From an uncultured Prevotellaceae bacterium (GTDB lineage Bacteria > Bacteroidota > Bacteroidia > Bacteroidales > Bacteroidaceae), in assembly GCA_947169245.1 (NCBI GenBank), contig CAMVPA010000006.1, forward strand, positions 1-64,000: a stretch of 64,000 nucleotides of DNA, read 5' to 3'. Within the stretch, counting starts at the first letter, position 1, and each line of letters begins with the position of its first letter. Position numbers and translations under genes: made by a program. Positions 43,424-52,580 of the stretch are shown one piece after another. The notes below the pieces were generated by a model. The model was not told where the DNA came from, made no database searches, and saw only the letters and a program-made list of their open reading frames with translations.

Positions 43424-45442
43424 ATGAAAAAAGGACTGGCCATCATACTCATGCTGATTGCACTTGCTGCAAAAGCACAGACACTGCACTTTCACCAGTT
43501 GACGGTGAAGGACGGTCTACCGCACAATAGCATTATCACGCTGGCACAGGACGCCAAAGGCGACATCTGGGTGGCTACGCATGGTGGTCTGCTGAAATAC
43601 GACGGTCGGCAGTTTTACAAATTACCTTTTGAAGAACTGCCCGACAAGCGCGTTGACCGCATTAACCGTACTCAGGACGGCACGATGTGGGTACAGTGCT
43701 TCGAACGTCACAAACTGGTGAGCCGTTACGACACGCAATCACATCACTTTGTGACCTACAACGTCAGCGACCTCAGCGACTCCCTGCGGCAGCAGGTTGT
43801 ACTACCTTTGAACCGCACGTTTGCCGACCCTCATTCATCACGGGTGTGGACTATCGAGAAACGCCAGTTGTGGCAGATAGACACGCTACACTCAGACTCA
43901 AAGTTCGCCTATACAGAACAAACCGGACGAGAAGCCGGCTTGAAAGACGAAGTTTTCTACTCTATGGTCCTCGATGATGACGGCATACTCTGGGTTGGGT
44001 CTGCCAACAACGGGCTTTTCCATGCAGATACCCGCCAGACCTATTACCACCGAATAGTATGCAAACCAGCCCCAACTGTACGTGCTACCTGTCTGGACAG
44101 CAAGGACAGACTTTGGATTGCTATCAGCGACCAGCAGTTGCTGATCAGAGACAAGGGCTCCAACGAAATTACACACATAGACTATCCCATGACAGACTCC
44201 GTTGAGGGACGCCGCATACGTGCAATCATCGAAGACAGCAAGAAACGGATATGGCTGGGAGCTCACGACGGTCTATATATAAAAGAGGTATCGGCAACAG
44301 CGTTCCGTCGCGTGACGTTAAGTACAAAACCTGTAGCAGTCTACAGCCTCTACAACGATAACGATAAACAGTTGTGGATTGGTACCAACTACGGACTCTA
44401 CGGTCTGTCGCTGGAAGAGGAACAGCCGCAGGCACAGTTGGTGGACAGCACCGTCACCTCCATCAGCCATATCGCTACAGACAGGAAGGGGCTGTGGATG
44501 TCGACTGAGACGGGACTATACTTCAGGGCTGACGGAAAGACGGCACAATGGAGCAAGAAGCCTACCCACGCTATCATCACCGATGCCAGAGGACAGACGT
44601 GGGCAGGAACTGATGACGGACTGGTGATGATAACAGGACAGGGAGTGCAACCCGTCAGCACAGCTGCCGACGGACATACGGTGAAAGACCTGCTCTGCTG
44701 GCGTGACTTCCTATGGTGCAGCTATGAGCAGGGATTGTGTTGTGTGAACATCTACACGATGCAGTCCACTACCCTACACACGGAGCATAACGAATACTTG
44801 GACGGTTCGGCCTGTATCGACCTAACGACAGGCACCCTCTACTTTGGCGGTACAGAGGGTATTGACTGTTTCGCAGCCGACAGTCTGGAGGAGCATCTGC
44901 GCAACGGCCTGCCCCAACTGTGGCTGGAAGAAATCAGTGAAGAGTTAAAAGTGAAGAGCGAAGAATCCGGTTCGTCCAAATGGCCATTTGCCATCATACT
45001 GATTCTCTTTATCAGCGTAACACCCGCCTTCATCTATTTTTTAAGGAAGAAACATGAAAAGACTCCCACAGAAACGGAGCAACCGCTGCCGAAGGAGCCC
45101 ATTCCCGCCGACGCGGCTACCCGTAGCCTTTCACCATTTATCATGAAAGCGACAGCCATCGCCGAAGCCCACTTGGCCGACACTGACTTCACAGCCGAAC
45201 AAATGGCACAGGAGCTGGCCATGAGCCGCACAAAACTCTTCATAATCATGAAGGACGAAACGGGCAAGGCGGTCATGGAGTTTGTGCGCGACATCCGTCT
45301 TGACCACGCCGCCCAGCTACTAAAAGATGACGTCCCAGTAGCCGACATCACCATAGCCTGCGGCTTCAGTGATCCCAGCAGCTTCCGCCGTGCTTTCGCA
45401 AAGAAATTCGGGGTCAATCCTTCACAGTATCGCAAGGGCTAA
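43424..45442 (+). CDS. Membrane-spanning AraC regulator without kinase or receiver
   Basis: A 672-residue one-piece regulator. Signal peptide MKKGLAIILMLIALAAKA, a periplasmic beta-propeller (about 20-500) of the HTCS type (VKDGLPHNSIITLAQDAKG, GDIWVATHGGLLKYDG), one membrane segment at about 521-543 (FAIILILFISVTPAFIYFL), a linker, and an AraC DNA-binding domain at about 570-672 ending GFSDPSSFRRAFAKKFGVNPSQY. There is no Y_Y_Y domain, histidine kinase, ATPase or receiver between them. A purine-rich repeat (44939-44980, ISEELKVKSEESGSS) stands exactly where Y_Y_Y would be. The frame is intact and both ends are well conserved, so it may work by direct transmembrane signalling, or be a shortened HTCS. 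It is divergent from the GH28 operon, its probable target. Confidence 0.9.
   Translation: MKKGLAIILMLIALAAKAQTLHFHQLTVKDGLPHNSIITLAQDAKGDIWVATHGGLLKYDGRQFYKLPFEELPDKRVDRINRTQDGTMWVQCFERHKLVSRYDTQSHHFVTYNVSDLSDSLRQQVVLPLNRTFADPHSSRVWTIEKRQLWQIDTLHSDSKFAYTEQTGREAGLKDEVFYSMVLDDDGILWVGSANNGLFHADTRQTYYHRIVCKPAPTVRATCLDSKDRLWIAISDQQLLIRDKGSNEITHIDYPMTDSVEGRRIRAIIEDSKKRIWLGAHDGLYIKEVSATAFRRVTLSTKPVAVYSLYNDNDKQLWIGTNYGLYGLSLEEEQPQAQLVDSTVTSISHIATDRKGLWMSTETGLYFRADGKTAQWSKKPTHAIITDARGQTWAGTDDGLVMITGQGVQPVSTAADGHTVKDLLCWRDFLWCSYEQGLCCVNIYTMQSTTLHTEHNEYLDGSACIDLTTGTLYFGGTEGIDCFAADSLEEHLRNGLPQLWLEEISEELKVKSEESGSSKWPFAIILILFISVTPAFIYFLRKKHEKTPTETEQPLPKEPIPADAATRSLSPFIMKATAIAEAHLADTDFTAEQMAQELAMSRTKLFIIMKDETGKAVMEFVRDIRLDHAAQLLKDDVPVADITIACGFSDPSSFRRAFAKKFGVNPSQYRKG
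44939..44980. repeat. In-frame GTGAAGAG repeat in membrane regulator
   Basis: AAAAGTGAAGAGCGAAGAAT followed by CCGGTTCGTCC resembles the 39-bp unit at 36671 (GTGAAGAGTGAAGAATCGGC). It lies immediately before the membrane segment. Confidence 0.55.
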
Positions 45443-45465
45443 GTACGCTGGCCATGATATAGATT

Positions 45466-45504
45466 AAAAGGAGATAAAGGGCGTGAAGTCCTTTATCTCC
45501 TTTT
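45466..45504. terminator. Perfect 15-bp bidirectional terminator
   Basis: AAAAGGAGATAAAGG (45466-45480) pairs perfectly with CCTTTATCTCCTTTT (45490-45504) around a 9-nt loop. It has A and T runs at its two ends and stands between the convergent regulator and SusD genes. Confidence 0.85.
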
Positions 45505-45526
45505 AGCATGCGGTCATCATGCCGTA

Positions 45527-47443
45527 TTACTTGAACGGCAGATACCAGTTATTCTTGTCGGAAAGATCCTTGACGGCGTTCTTGTAAGCCAGCTTACGGG
45601 CCAGCCACAAGCCACCACAGTTGGCACCATAGAGGGCATCGCTGTTCTTATGGGTGGCCATACGCTTCAGATCGAACCAGCGGTTGCCCTCAAAGGCAGT
45701 CTCTAAGGCCAACTCATCGCAGATCAAGTCCTCGACGGCATTGATAGTGTCGGCCTTGGCGGTGCCGACAGCAAAACCTTCGGCAGCCAGCTCAGCCAGT
45801 TTCAGGCCCACCATGCGGTCGTACTGATAGGGCGACTTACCGGCATGGTAGGTCTGACCACCAGTCAGAGAACCGCCCGAGAAGTCGCTGGCAGCCTTGC
45901 CGGCGCCATGGTTATGGATGCCGTAGGCGCTGCCCTTGGGGAAGCGTTCACGGTTCTCCTCGGAAAGCAGCGGATAGGTGGTCTGCAGCTTCTGGCGCGA
46001 CTCTTCGGTGATATAGGTCATGTAGTATGTGCCGTCGCCGTAGCGGTTGAGGACATTCTCGCTGATGCCGTCCTTCAGGATGGCGAAGGCCACATCGGGC
46101 ATACCCAGACGGTTGAAGGCCTCGGCCAGACGGAGCCAGATGGTGCTGTAGCGATAGAGCACGATGTTGGCATACTTATACTTGTCAATCCATTGCAGTA
46201 CGGAGTCGCCGTCCTGCTCCAGATGGGTGATACTGCGCAGACGCATGTCACCGGCATAAGCAATACGTACGCTGTCGTACATATCGGTCTGGTTGGTATG
46301 ATGAGCGTAGTAATAATACTCCGTCGAGTCTGACAGAGTGTTATAGGCATCGGAAGGCAGGAGCTGAATCTCATCCACATAGGGAGCACCGCTACGCTGC
46401 TTCTCCTCCGGCGTAGCGTAGTAGTCGAAACCGAAGTAGAGAGGCAGACTGGTTGTCTTGCCATTCTGTGACGTTGATGCCATAGGGATATAGCTGATGA
46501 TGTCGTCCATCGAATTGCGGGCGAAGATGGAACTCCACGCCGTCGAAGTGACGGTAGCACTGATCTGACTACGGTCTGGCAGGCTGTTGTCCTGGTCATC
46601 ACGGCCCTGACCAATGCTCTTAGAAGCCATCGGCGCCAGGAAGGCGCTACTAATGTCAGACGAACCAGCCACCTTGGTGAGGTAGGTGATGAAATGACGG
46701 GCAGCGCCATCGTAGTTGGCCGTCTCTAAATACATGTCGCCCAACACCACGTCGACAGGGATGAAGCAGAGGCTCGGCTTGAACTGCTTAGCCGTCGACT
46801 CCCAGTTGGGTGAGCCGATGCCCACCTGACTGGAGGGATAGCCCAGCGTAGGTACCTTCGAGCCGGTGTACTGCTCGAGGTCAGGGGCCAGCTGACCGAC
46901 AATCTCCGTCAGCGTCAGCTCGGGATAGCCGGCGTCGATCTGCGAAATCTGCGTCAAAGGCTCCGTGAAGAACGGCACGCGCTCGTAGTTACGTCCCAAC
47001 TGCAAGTAAGCCCAGGCGCGGATGGCCTTGGCGGCCACATACTTGTCGATGATGACATTGGTAGAGCCATTGTAGAGGTTGGTGTCGCAGTGGGCGATGT
47101 AGTAGTTGCAGTTGTTGATGACACGGTAGTAGACGTAGGCCGAGTCGTACTTGTTGGCCGTGGTAGCCGAGAAATCGGCCAACTGACGGAGGTTGTTGTC
47201 AGTATAATAGGTGGTCTTCACGAGGTCACCACGCATCTCACCCTGCATCACGTACTGGTCGGCCAGCTCCTGCATGGCCTGCAGGATGCCATAGGCATAG
47301 AACACGGAGTCGGTCTTCTCGCCAATCGTTGGGTCAATGTTCTGACGTGTACTCTCCGTCTCGAGCATATCGGAGCAAGACACCAAGCCACAAATTACGC
47401 AGATTGCACATATAAAACCATATAACTTTTTCATAATCATCAT
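45527..47443 (-). CDS. SusD/RagB-family glycan-binding lipoprotein
   Basis: Surface lipoprotein of 638 residues that forms the lid of a SusC transporter and binds oligosaccharide. The lipobox is CGLVSC, followed by SDMLETES, whose acidic residues fit the Bacteroidetes surface-export signal. TPR-like helical SusD features include VINNCNYYIAHCD, AAKAIRAWAYLQLGRNYERVPFF, and the C-terminal AFEGNRWFDLKRMATH. Several methionines near the start (47443, 47440, 47434) are possible. It follows the SusC gene by 6 bp and is the last gene of the seven-gene uptake operon. Confidence 0.93.
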   Translation of the reverse strand: MMIMKKLYGFICAICVICGLVSCSDMLETESTRQNIDPTIGEKTDSVFYAYGILQAMQELADQYVMQGEMRGDLVKTTYYTDNNLRQLADFSATTANKYDSAYVYYRVINNCNYYIAHCDTNLYNGSTNVIIDKYVAAKAIRAWAYLQLGRNYERVPFFTEPLTQISQIDAGYPELTLTEIVGQLAPDLEQYTGSKVPTLGYPSSQVGIGSPNWESTAKQFKPSLCFIPVDVVLGDMYLETANYDGAARHFITYLTKVAGSSDISSAFLAPMASKSIGQGRDDQDNSLPDRSQISATVTSTAWSSIFARNSMDDIISYIPMASTSQNGKTTSLPLYFGFDYYATPEEKQRSGAPYVDEIQLLPSDAYNTLSDSTEYYYYAHHTNQTDMYDSVRIAYAGDMRLRSITHLEQDGDSVLQWIDKYKYANIVLYRYSTIWLRLAEAFNRLGMPDVAFAILKDGISENVLNRYGDGTYYMTYITEESRQKLQTTYPLLSEENRERFPKGSAYGIHNHGAGKAASDFSGGSLTGGQTYHAGKSPYQYDRMVGLKLAELAAEGFAVGTAKADTINAVEDLICDELALETAFEGNRWFDLKRMATHKNSDALYGANCGGLWLARKLAYKNAVKDLSDKNNWYLPFK

Positions 47444-47449
47444 ATTCTT

Positions 47450-50400
47450 TTAGAGGTTAATCTTGATGCCAGCAAGGAACGCACGGCTCTGGGCGATATT
47501 GCCGCAGTCGATACCCTGATAGAGCACACCGCTACCGATAGAGAATTCGGGGTCGCTACCCAGATAGCGCGAGAAGGTCAGCAGGTTCTGAGCCTCTGCC
47601 CATACGGAGAGACCCTGCAGCCACTCCGTCCAAGAGTTGGGCACCGGGATGTTATAGCTCAGATGCACGGTCTTCAGACGCAGATAGGAGCCGTCCTCAA
47701 TCCAGCGGTCGCTAAAGCGGTTGTTACCCATGGGGTCGCCATAGACGGCCTTGGGGAGCTCGGCCTGCTGTCCCTCGTAGCGCCAGCGTCCCGTCTCTGC
47801 CACCTGCTGGTTGTGGAGGGTGCTGCCGCTGTTGAGTATCGAACGCTGATAGTTGTACACGTCGTTGCCCAGCGAGTAGTTGAAGCCCAACGAGAGGGTC
47901 AGGTTCTTCCAACTGACGTTGGCAAAGATATTACCGTAGATGTCGGGATTGGGGTCGCCGATGACGGTCTTGTCGCTCTCGGTAATCTTGCCGTCGCCGT
48001 CAAGGTCGAGGAAATGGACGTCGCCCGCCACGAAGTTGTGGGCATTACCAGCATTGTCCTCCATATAGAGATAGGTACCGTTGCCGGCAGCCTTCGCCTC
48101 GGCATCGTCGGCAAAGACACCCAGGGTCTTATAGCCATAGAACAGTGCCACGGGGTTATTCTCCGATGTGAGGATGTTGTTGTCGCCATAGATAGAAGAG
48201 GTATAGCTACCGTCGGGCAGTGTCTTCACCTTATTCTTATAGTGGCCTACCGAAGCGCCCACCTCGACGTTCCAGTCCTTGCAGACAACAGGCTTGAAGG
48301 TGACCGTGGTCTCGAAGCCCTGGTTCTGCAGTTCGCCGCCGTTGCTCCAATAGCGGTTGATACCACCGATGGGGTTGGAGAAGGCTTTCAGCGTCAGCAG
48401 GTTGTCGGTATTGTGGATGAAATAGTCGAACTTAACTCCCAGACGGTTGTTGAGCAGGTAGCTCTCCAGTCCGAGGTTCATCTTCTTGGTCGACTCCCAC
48501 TGAATCTTGTCGTTACCGACATTCGTCAGCTGGGTACCGATGGCCGTCGCATTATAGCGGACGGTGGTGTAGCTGGTGCGGGCGGCGTAGTTGGAGATGC
48601 CGTCGTTGCCGCTGATGTCGAAGCCGGCATTCACACGCAGGTAATTGATGGCGGCACGCTTCGGGAACCACGACTCGTTGGTCAGCACCCAGCCTAACTG
48701 CAGACTGGGGAAGAGGGCCCACTGCGTACCGAAGAGCTTCAGACCGTCGGCATTGGCACCGAAACGGCTGTTGGCCTCAGCCAGCAGCGACACGGTGGCG
48801 AAGTAGCGGTTCATGTAGTTATAGTCCACGTTGCCATACCACTGAATCTGTGTCCACTCGTCGTTGGCACCCTGGATGTTGCGGAAGCCCGACCAGCCCA
48901 CCGACGGGTTCTTGTCGCTCGTCTCACCAGTGGCCTGCACGCTGACATCGTTGCTGTCGAAGGTGAAGGCGTTGTAACGGGCACCGGCAAAGGCTGCCAG
49001 ACCGTGCTTGCCATACTGGTGAGCCCAGTCGAGCTGCAGCTTGCCGACGAAGTTATTCTCCTTCGAGAACATCGACTGCGCCTTGGCATAGACACGGCCC
49101 ACACCGGCAATATTGAAGGAGGGCACACCGGTATAGGGACGGAAATAGCGCTGAGCGTTACGGTCGAGCGTGTAGCTGAACAAGCCCGTCAGCTTCAGGT
49201 CCTCCGTCAACGTGTATACCGGCTCCACATGGACGTTGAAATAGGTGTTCTCAGCACGGTTCTTGTTGTTGCCCTCACCATACTCGAGGATAGCCAGAGG
49301 GTTGGCCAGCGAGTAGGCGTTGCTCAGCTGTGAGAAGATGTCGTCATAGCCCGAGAGCAGCGAGGAATAACCGCCGGCACCGTTGTTCAGCAGCTTATTG
49401 TACTGATAGGGCGACACCAGCGGCGACTTCAGCAGTGCCAGAGCCGTCGGCGACACGACAGTGCCGGCTCCAAAGTCCTGAGGCATGCCGTTGTCGAACA
49501 CATCGCTTGAGGTACGTGCGATAGAGATGTCGAACTTCGTATCAAGATTGTAGAGGATATTGATGTCAGTATTGAAACGGACGTTCATACGACTGAAGCC
49601 ATTCTTCTCAGCAGCATAGTTGGCATCGACGTAGCCTACCGACAGGTTATACATACCCACATCGTCGCCACCCTGGACATTGATGCTGTAGTTCTGAGTC
49701 ATGGCACTGTTGTAGACCTCCTTCGTCCAGTCCGAGTTGTTGTGGTACATGTGGTAATAGTAGCCGTTAGGATCATCGTTGAGGAAGTTGAAGGTCAGCT
49801 TCTTGTCGGTGATACCGTCAACCGTACCCAACAGCTCGGTGGCATAGTTACGGTACTGTGTGGCATTCATCATCGTGGGCAGCTGGGGCACCAGCGTCAC
49901 ACCGGCCGAGATATTGGCATCGATACGCGTGGCCATCGAACGGCCACGCTTGGTCTCGATGAGCACCACGCCATTGGCACCACGGGCACCATAGAGGGCG
50001 GTGGCATTCTTCAGCACCGTCACCTTCTCAATATCGTCGGGCGCAATGTTGGCCAGCATGTTGTTATACTGTCCGGCATGCAGCGAGTACCTGTCGCGCT
50101 GCATGTCCTGTTCGATGCCGTCGACAACGATGAGCGGCTGGGCATCGGAGGTGATGCTGTTCAGACCACGAATGAACATCGAGGCGCCACCGTCGAGGGC
50201 TGCAGAGCGCATCACACTACGCATATCGGCGCCGAGTTTCGACGTGATCTCATTGTCGACCGTCACACCGAAACGGTTGATTTCGGCCTCTCCCTTGGCG
50301 GTATAGGATGTCACCTTGCCGTACATCGGCTGGAACTTGTCGGCCAGCATGCCGATGGCAATCTGCTGGGTAGAGTCGCCGGCAATGACGGGCACCTGCA

Positions 50401-50767
50401 GCGAGGCATAGCCCTGAGAGTGGACATACAACGACGTGACGAACTCAGGCACACGGATGGCAAAGCGTCCGTCGGCCTCGGTCATGGCCGTATAACGGAT
50501 ATGCCCCAGAGCCTGCAGCTGGATACCAGCCAAGGGCTGGCCCGTAGCCTGGTCGGTGACAACGCCACGAAGCGTCACTAACGGATAGTTTTCCTTGACA
50601 GCCTTACGCTGGGGCTGCTTGATGGCGGTTTCCACTTCCTCTTCCTCTTCTTCATCCTCTACCTGAGCCGCTGCGGGGAGGGCGCAGATGCAGGATGCCA
50701 GTGCGCAGAACAGCAGTCGCCGACTGGCTGTCTGCCAAAGATTAAATATGGTGGTCTTCATCTTCAT
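47450..50767 (-). CDS. SusC/RagA-family TonB-dependent transporter
   Basis: Outer-membrane barrel of 1105 residues for energised uptake of oligosaccharides. Signal peptide to about residue 34, then an acidic run (EDEEEEEEVE). A carboxypeptidase-regulatory-like domain (LRGVVTDQATGQPLAGIQL) precedes the plug domain (SMFIRGLNSITSDAQPLIVVDGIEQD; VTVLKNATALYGARGANGVV), and the barrel ends AGIKINL. Its ATG overlaps the TGA of the preceding FAS1 gene (ATGA), suggesting translational coupling. Paired with the SusD gene at 45527. Confidence 0.95.
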   Translation of the reverse strand: MKMKTTIFNLWQTASRRLLFCALASCICALPAAAQVEDEEEEEEVETAIKQPQRKAVKENYPLVTLRGVVTDQATGQPLAGIQLQALGHIRYTAMTEADGRFAIRVPEFVTSLYVHSQGYASLQVPVIAGDSTQQIAIGMLADKFQPMYGKVTSYTAKGEAEINRFGVTVDNEITSKLGADMRSVMRSAALDGGASMFIRGLNSITSDAQPLIVVDGIEQDMQRDRYSLHAGQYNNMLANIAPDDIEKVTVLKNATALYGARGANGVVLIETKRGRSMATRIDANISAGVTLVPQLPTMMNATQYRNYATELLGTVDGITDKKLTFNFLNDDPNGYYYHMYHNNSDWTKEVYNSAMTQNYSINVQGGDDVGMYNLSVGYVDANYAAEKNGFSRMNVRFNTDINILYNLDTKFDISIARTSSDVFDNGMPQDFGAGTVVSPTALALLKSPLVSPYQYNKLLNNGAGGYSSLLSGYDDIFSQLSNAYSLANPLAILEYGEGNNKNRAENTYFNVHVEPVYTLTEDLKLTGLFSYTLDRNAQRYFRPYTGVPSFNIAGVGRVYAKAQSMFSKENNFVGKLQLDWAHQYGKHGLAAFAGARYNAFTFDSNDVSVQATGETSDKNPSVGWSGFRNIQGANDEWTQIQWYGNVDYNYMNRYFATVSLLAEANSRFGANADGLKLFGTQWALFPSLQLGWVLTNESWFPKRAAINYLRVNAGFDISGNDGISNYAARTSYTTVRYNATAIGTQLTNVGNDKIQWESTKKMNLGLESYLLNNRLGVKFDYFIHNTDNLLTLKAFSNPIGGINRYWSNGGELQNQGFETTVTFKPVVCKDWNVEVGASVGHYKNKVKTLPDGSYTSSIYGDNNILTSENNPVALFYGYKTLGVFADDAEAKAAGNGTYLYMEDNAGNAHNFVAGDVHFLDLDGDGKITESDKTVIGDPNPDIYGNIFANVSWKNLTLSLGFNYSLGNDVYNYQRSILNSGSTLHNQQVAETGRWRYEGQQAELPKAVYGDPMGNNRFSDRWIEDGSYLRLKTVHLSYNIPVPNSWTEWLQGLSVWAEAQNLLTFSRYLGSDPEFSIGSGVLYQGIDCGNIAQSRAFLAGIKINL

Positions 50768-52563
50768 TTGTTTTTTGCTTCAAATTCTTCCAGTTCCACG
50801 GGGCGCAGCAGGATGGCTGCAATACGGATGTCTCGGGAGTAGGTCTCTAACTGTGTCTTGTTGAACACGTTGATGGGTGACGAGATGCGGATGCTGGGAT
50901 AATAGTCCTCACCCAGTCCCCGGTAGTTCACGGGGAAGGTGAACCGGCCAATGAATATGGTGTCGGTCTTCGTCGGGTCGTTCAGGAATGCCGTCGAGGC
51001 ATCGACCTTGGTGGCCAACTTCGGTAGCGGGCCGCCAGTCAGCAGGCTGTCAGCGTAAGCCTTGTTGAAGTTATACACCTGTGTGGCTCCCTTGGCATCA
51101 CAGTAGTTCAGCTGGTAGTTCAGCCAGTTGGGGCGCGAGTCGCCAGCGATGCTGGGACGTGCCGACGGCATATAGACCACATAGAAGTTGTAGGTGGTCG
51201 ACATGACGTTGGGAAGCTTGATGAACATGACGGGTAATGTGCGGTCGCCTCCGGGCGAAACCCATCCGTAGCGATACTCCGTCAGTGTCGTCTCGGGGCC
51301 GAAGATACCCGTAAGATAGGAACCGTTGGCACCAACCACCGTCTTAACAGTCATCTGAGCAGCGTCAGGGAAGAGTTTTGCCATATATCTGATGGGTTCG
51401 AACACCAGCTCCGGGCAATAGGTCTCCCAAGGATAGAAAGCCAGACTATCCATCAGTCTGACATAGCCGTTACTGGCCTCGATGGGCTCGCCGATGGTGG
51501 GAGCCAGAAGTTCACGGGGGTTAGAGAACTTGTGGCGCGTCGTCGAGCGCAGGGTGTCAGTGTACTCGCCTGCGTTGACAAGCCACTTGTTGTAAGCGTC
51601 GTTGTTACTGTAGACGAGGTTGTTCATAATCGTGCGGCGAACCAGCGAGTCGTTCATGTAGGCGGCGTCGATGGCCGGTGCTGTCTTGACATTCGTTGCC
51701 GAAGCACTCTCGTAGTTCTCGACATCGTGCATCTTCGTACCCGAGATGAAGTTGTAATAGGGCTTTACCCGGTTATACATCTCCGTGAACGCCTTGTCGG
51801 TAGGCATCAGGAACGTGTACGAGCTGTCCTCGTTGGCAATACGCGCATTCAACTGCGACAGCATCGAGTTGTCGGTGACCATCACCGAGTCAATGTAGGT
51901 CTGTATACCGTTGATCATCGGGCCCTTGACACTTGCGTTAGGATCCAGCTCGGTCGTTTCATAGCGCATGAAGTGCTCGCGCAGTTGGTCGATGCCCTCG
52001 CCCGACTTGATGTACTCGTACAGGTTGGGATAGAACTTGGCAGCACCGTTCATGAGGTGCATCAGACCATTGGTGCTGGGCACGTTGGCCTCACTGACAG
52101 GCAGCTCGCCAAACGTATAGCTACCATCGCCAGCAAAGGTAAACGACTTGTTGTTTAGCATGTGAATGCGTTCGTCGACCTTGCCGGTAGCCGCATGGCT
52201 GTATTCGGCAATGTGACCCTTGACAAACTGTGTGAGCAGATCCTCACTGCTCAGGCCCTGATAGTCCGACGGGCTGAAAGAGCCGTTGACCGGAGCCCAG
52301 ACCGTCAGCGAACGGGGCGTGTTGAGCACGGCGTCGAAGCCCGACTTCTGGACGAGTGCCGCAAAGTCGGTGAGCTGCGGGTTCTGCGAAATGTTCTCCC
52401 ACAGCGTCTGGCTGGCCGCGCTGTTCTGCTCAGCAGGCACCTCGTTATAGTCGCTGAAATCGGTGCATGATGCCAAGGCGATGGCTGTGGCGACACCGCA
52501 GCACAGAGAACACGCCTTCATCATCTTACCTATATTAATATATGTCTTCATATCATTTCTCAT
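50764..52563 (-). CDS. Fasciclin-domain (FAS1) surface lipoprotein
   Basis: Lipoprotein of about 599 residues; a start at 52551 (MKTYINIGKMM) is also likely because the first codons lie in a TCATTTCTCATT repeat. Lipobox AIALASC, then TDFSDYNE. It has FAS1-like features twice: LTDFAALVQKSGFDAVL with LTVWAPVNGSF, and SMLSQLNARIANEDSSYTFLMPTDKAFTEMYNRV, then a C-terminal beta-rich domain (YNFYVVYMPSARPS). FAS1 domains mediate adhesion. Inside a SusCD operon they probably bind glycan or glycoprotein at the cell surface (inference). Coupled to the following SusC by an ATGA overlap. Confidence 0.88.
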   Translation of the reverse strand: MRNDMKTYINIGKMMKACSLCCGVATAIALASCTDFSDYNEVPAEQNSAASQTLWENISQNPQLTDFAALVQKSGFDAVLNTPRSLTVWAPVNGSFSPSDYQGLSSEDLLTQFVKGHIAEYSHAATGKVDERIHMLNNKSFTFAGDGSYTFGELPVSEANVPSTNGLMHLMNGAAKFYPNLYEYIKSGEGIDQLREHFMRYETTELDPNASVKGPMINGIQTYIDSVMVTDNSMLSQLNARIANEDSSYTFLMPTDKAFTEMYNRVKPYYNFISGTKMHDVENYESASATNVKTAPAIDAAYMNDSLVRRTIMNNLVYSNNDAYNKWLVNAGEYTDTLRSTTRHKFSNPRELLAPTIGEPIEASNGYVRLMDSLAFYPWETYCPELVFEPIRYMAKLFPDAAQMTVKTVVGANGSYLTGIFGPETTLTEYRYGWVSPGGDRTLPVMFIKLPNVMSTTYNFYVVYMPSARPSIAGDSRPNWLNYQLNYCDAKGATQVYNFNKAYADSLLTGGPLPKLATKVDASTAFLNDPTKTDTIFIGRFTFPVNYRGLGEDYYPSIRISSPINVFNKTQLETYSRDIRIAAILLRPVELEEFEAKNK

Positions 52564-52580
52564 TACTCATTTCTCATTTC

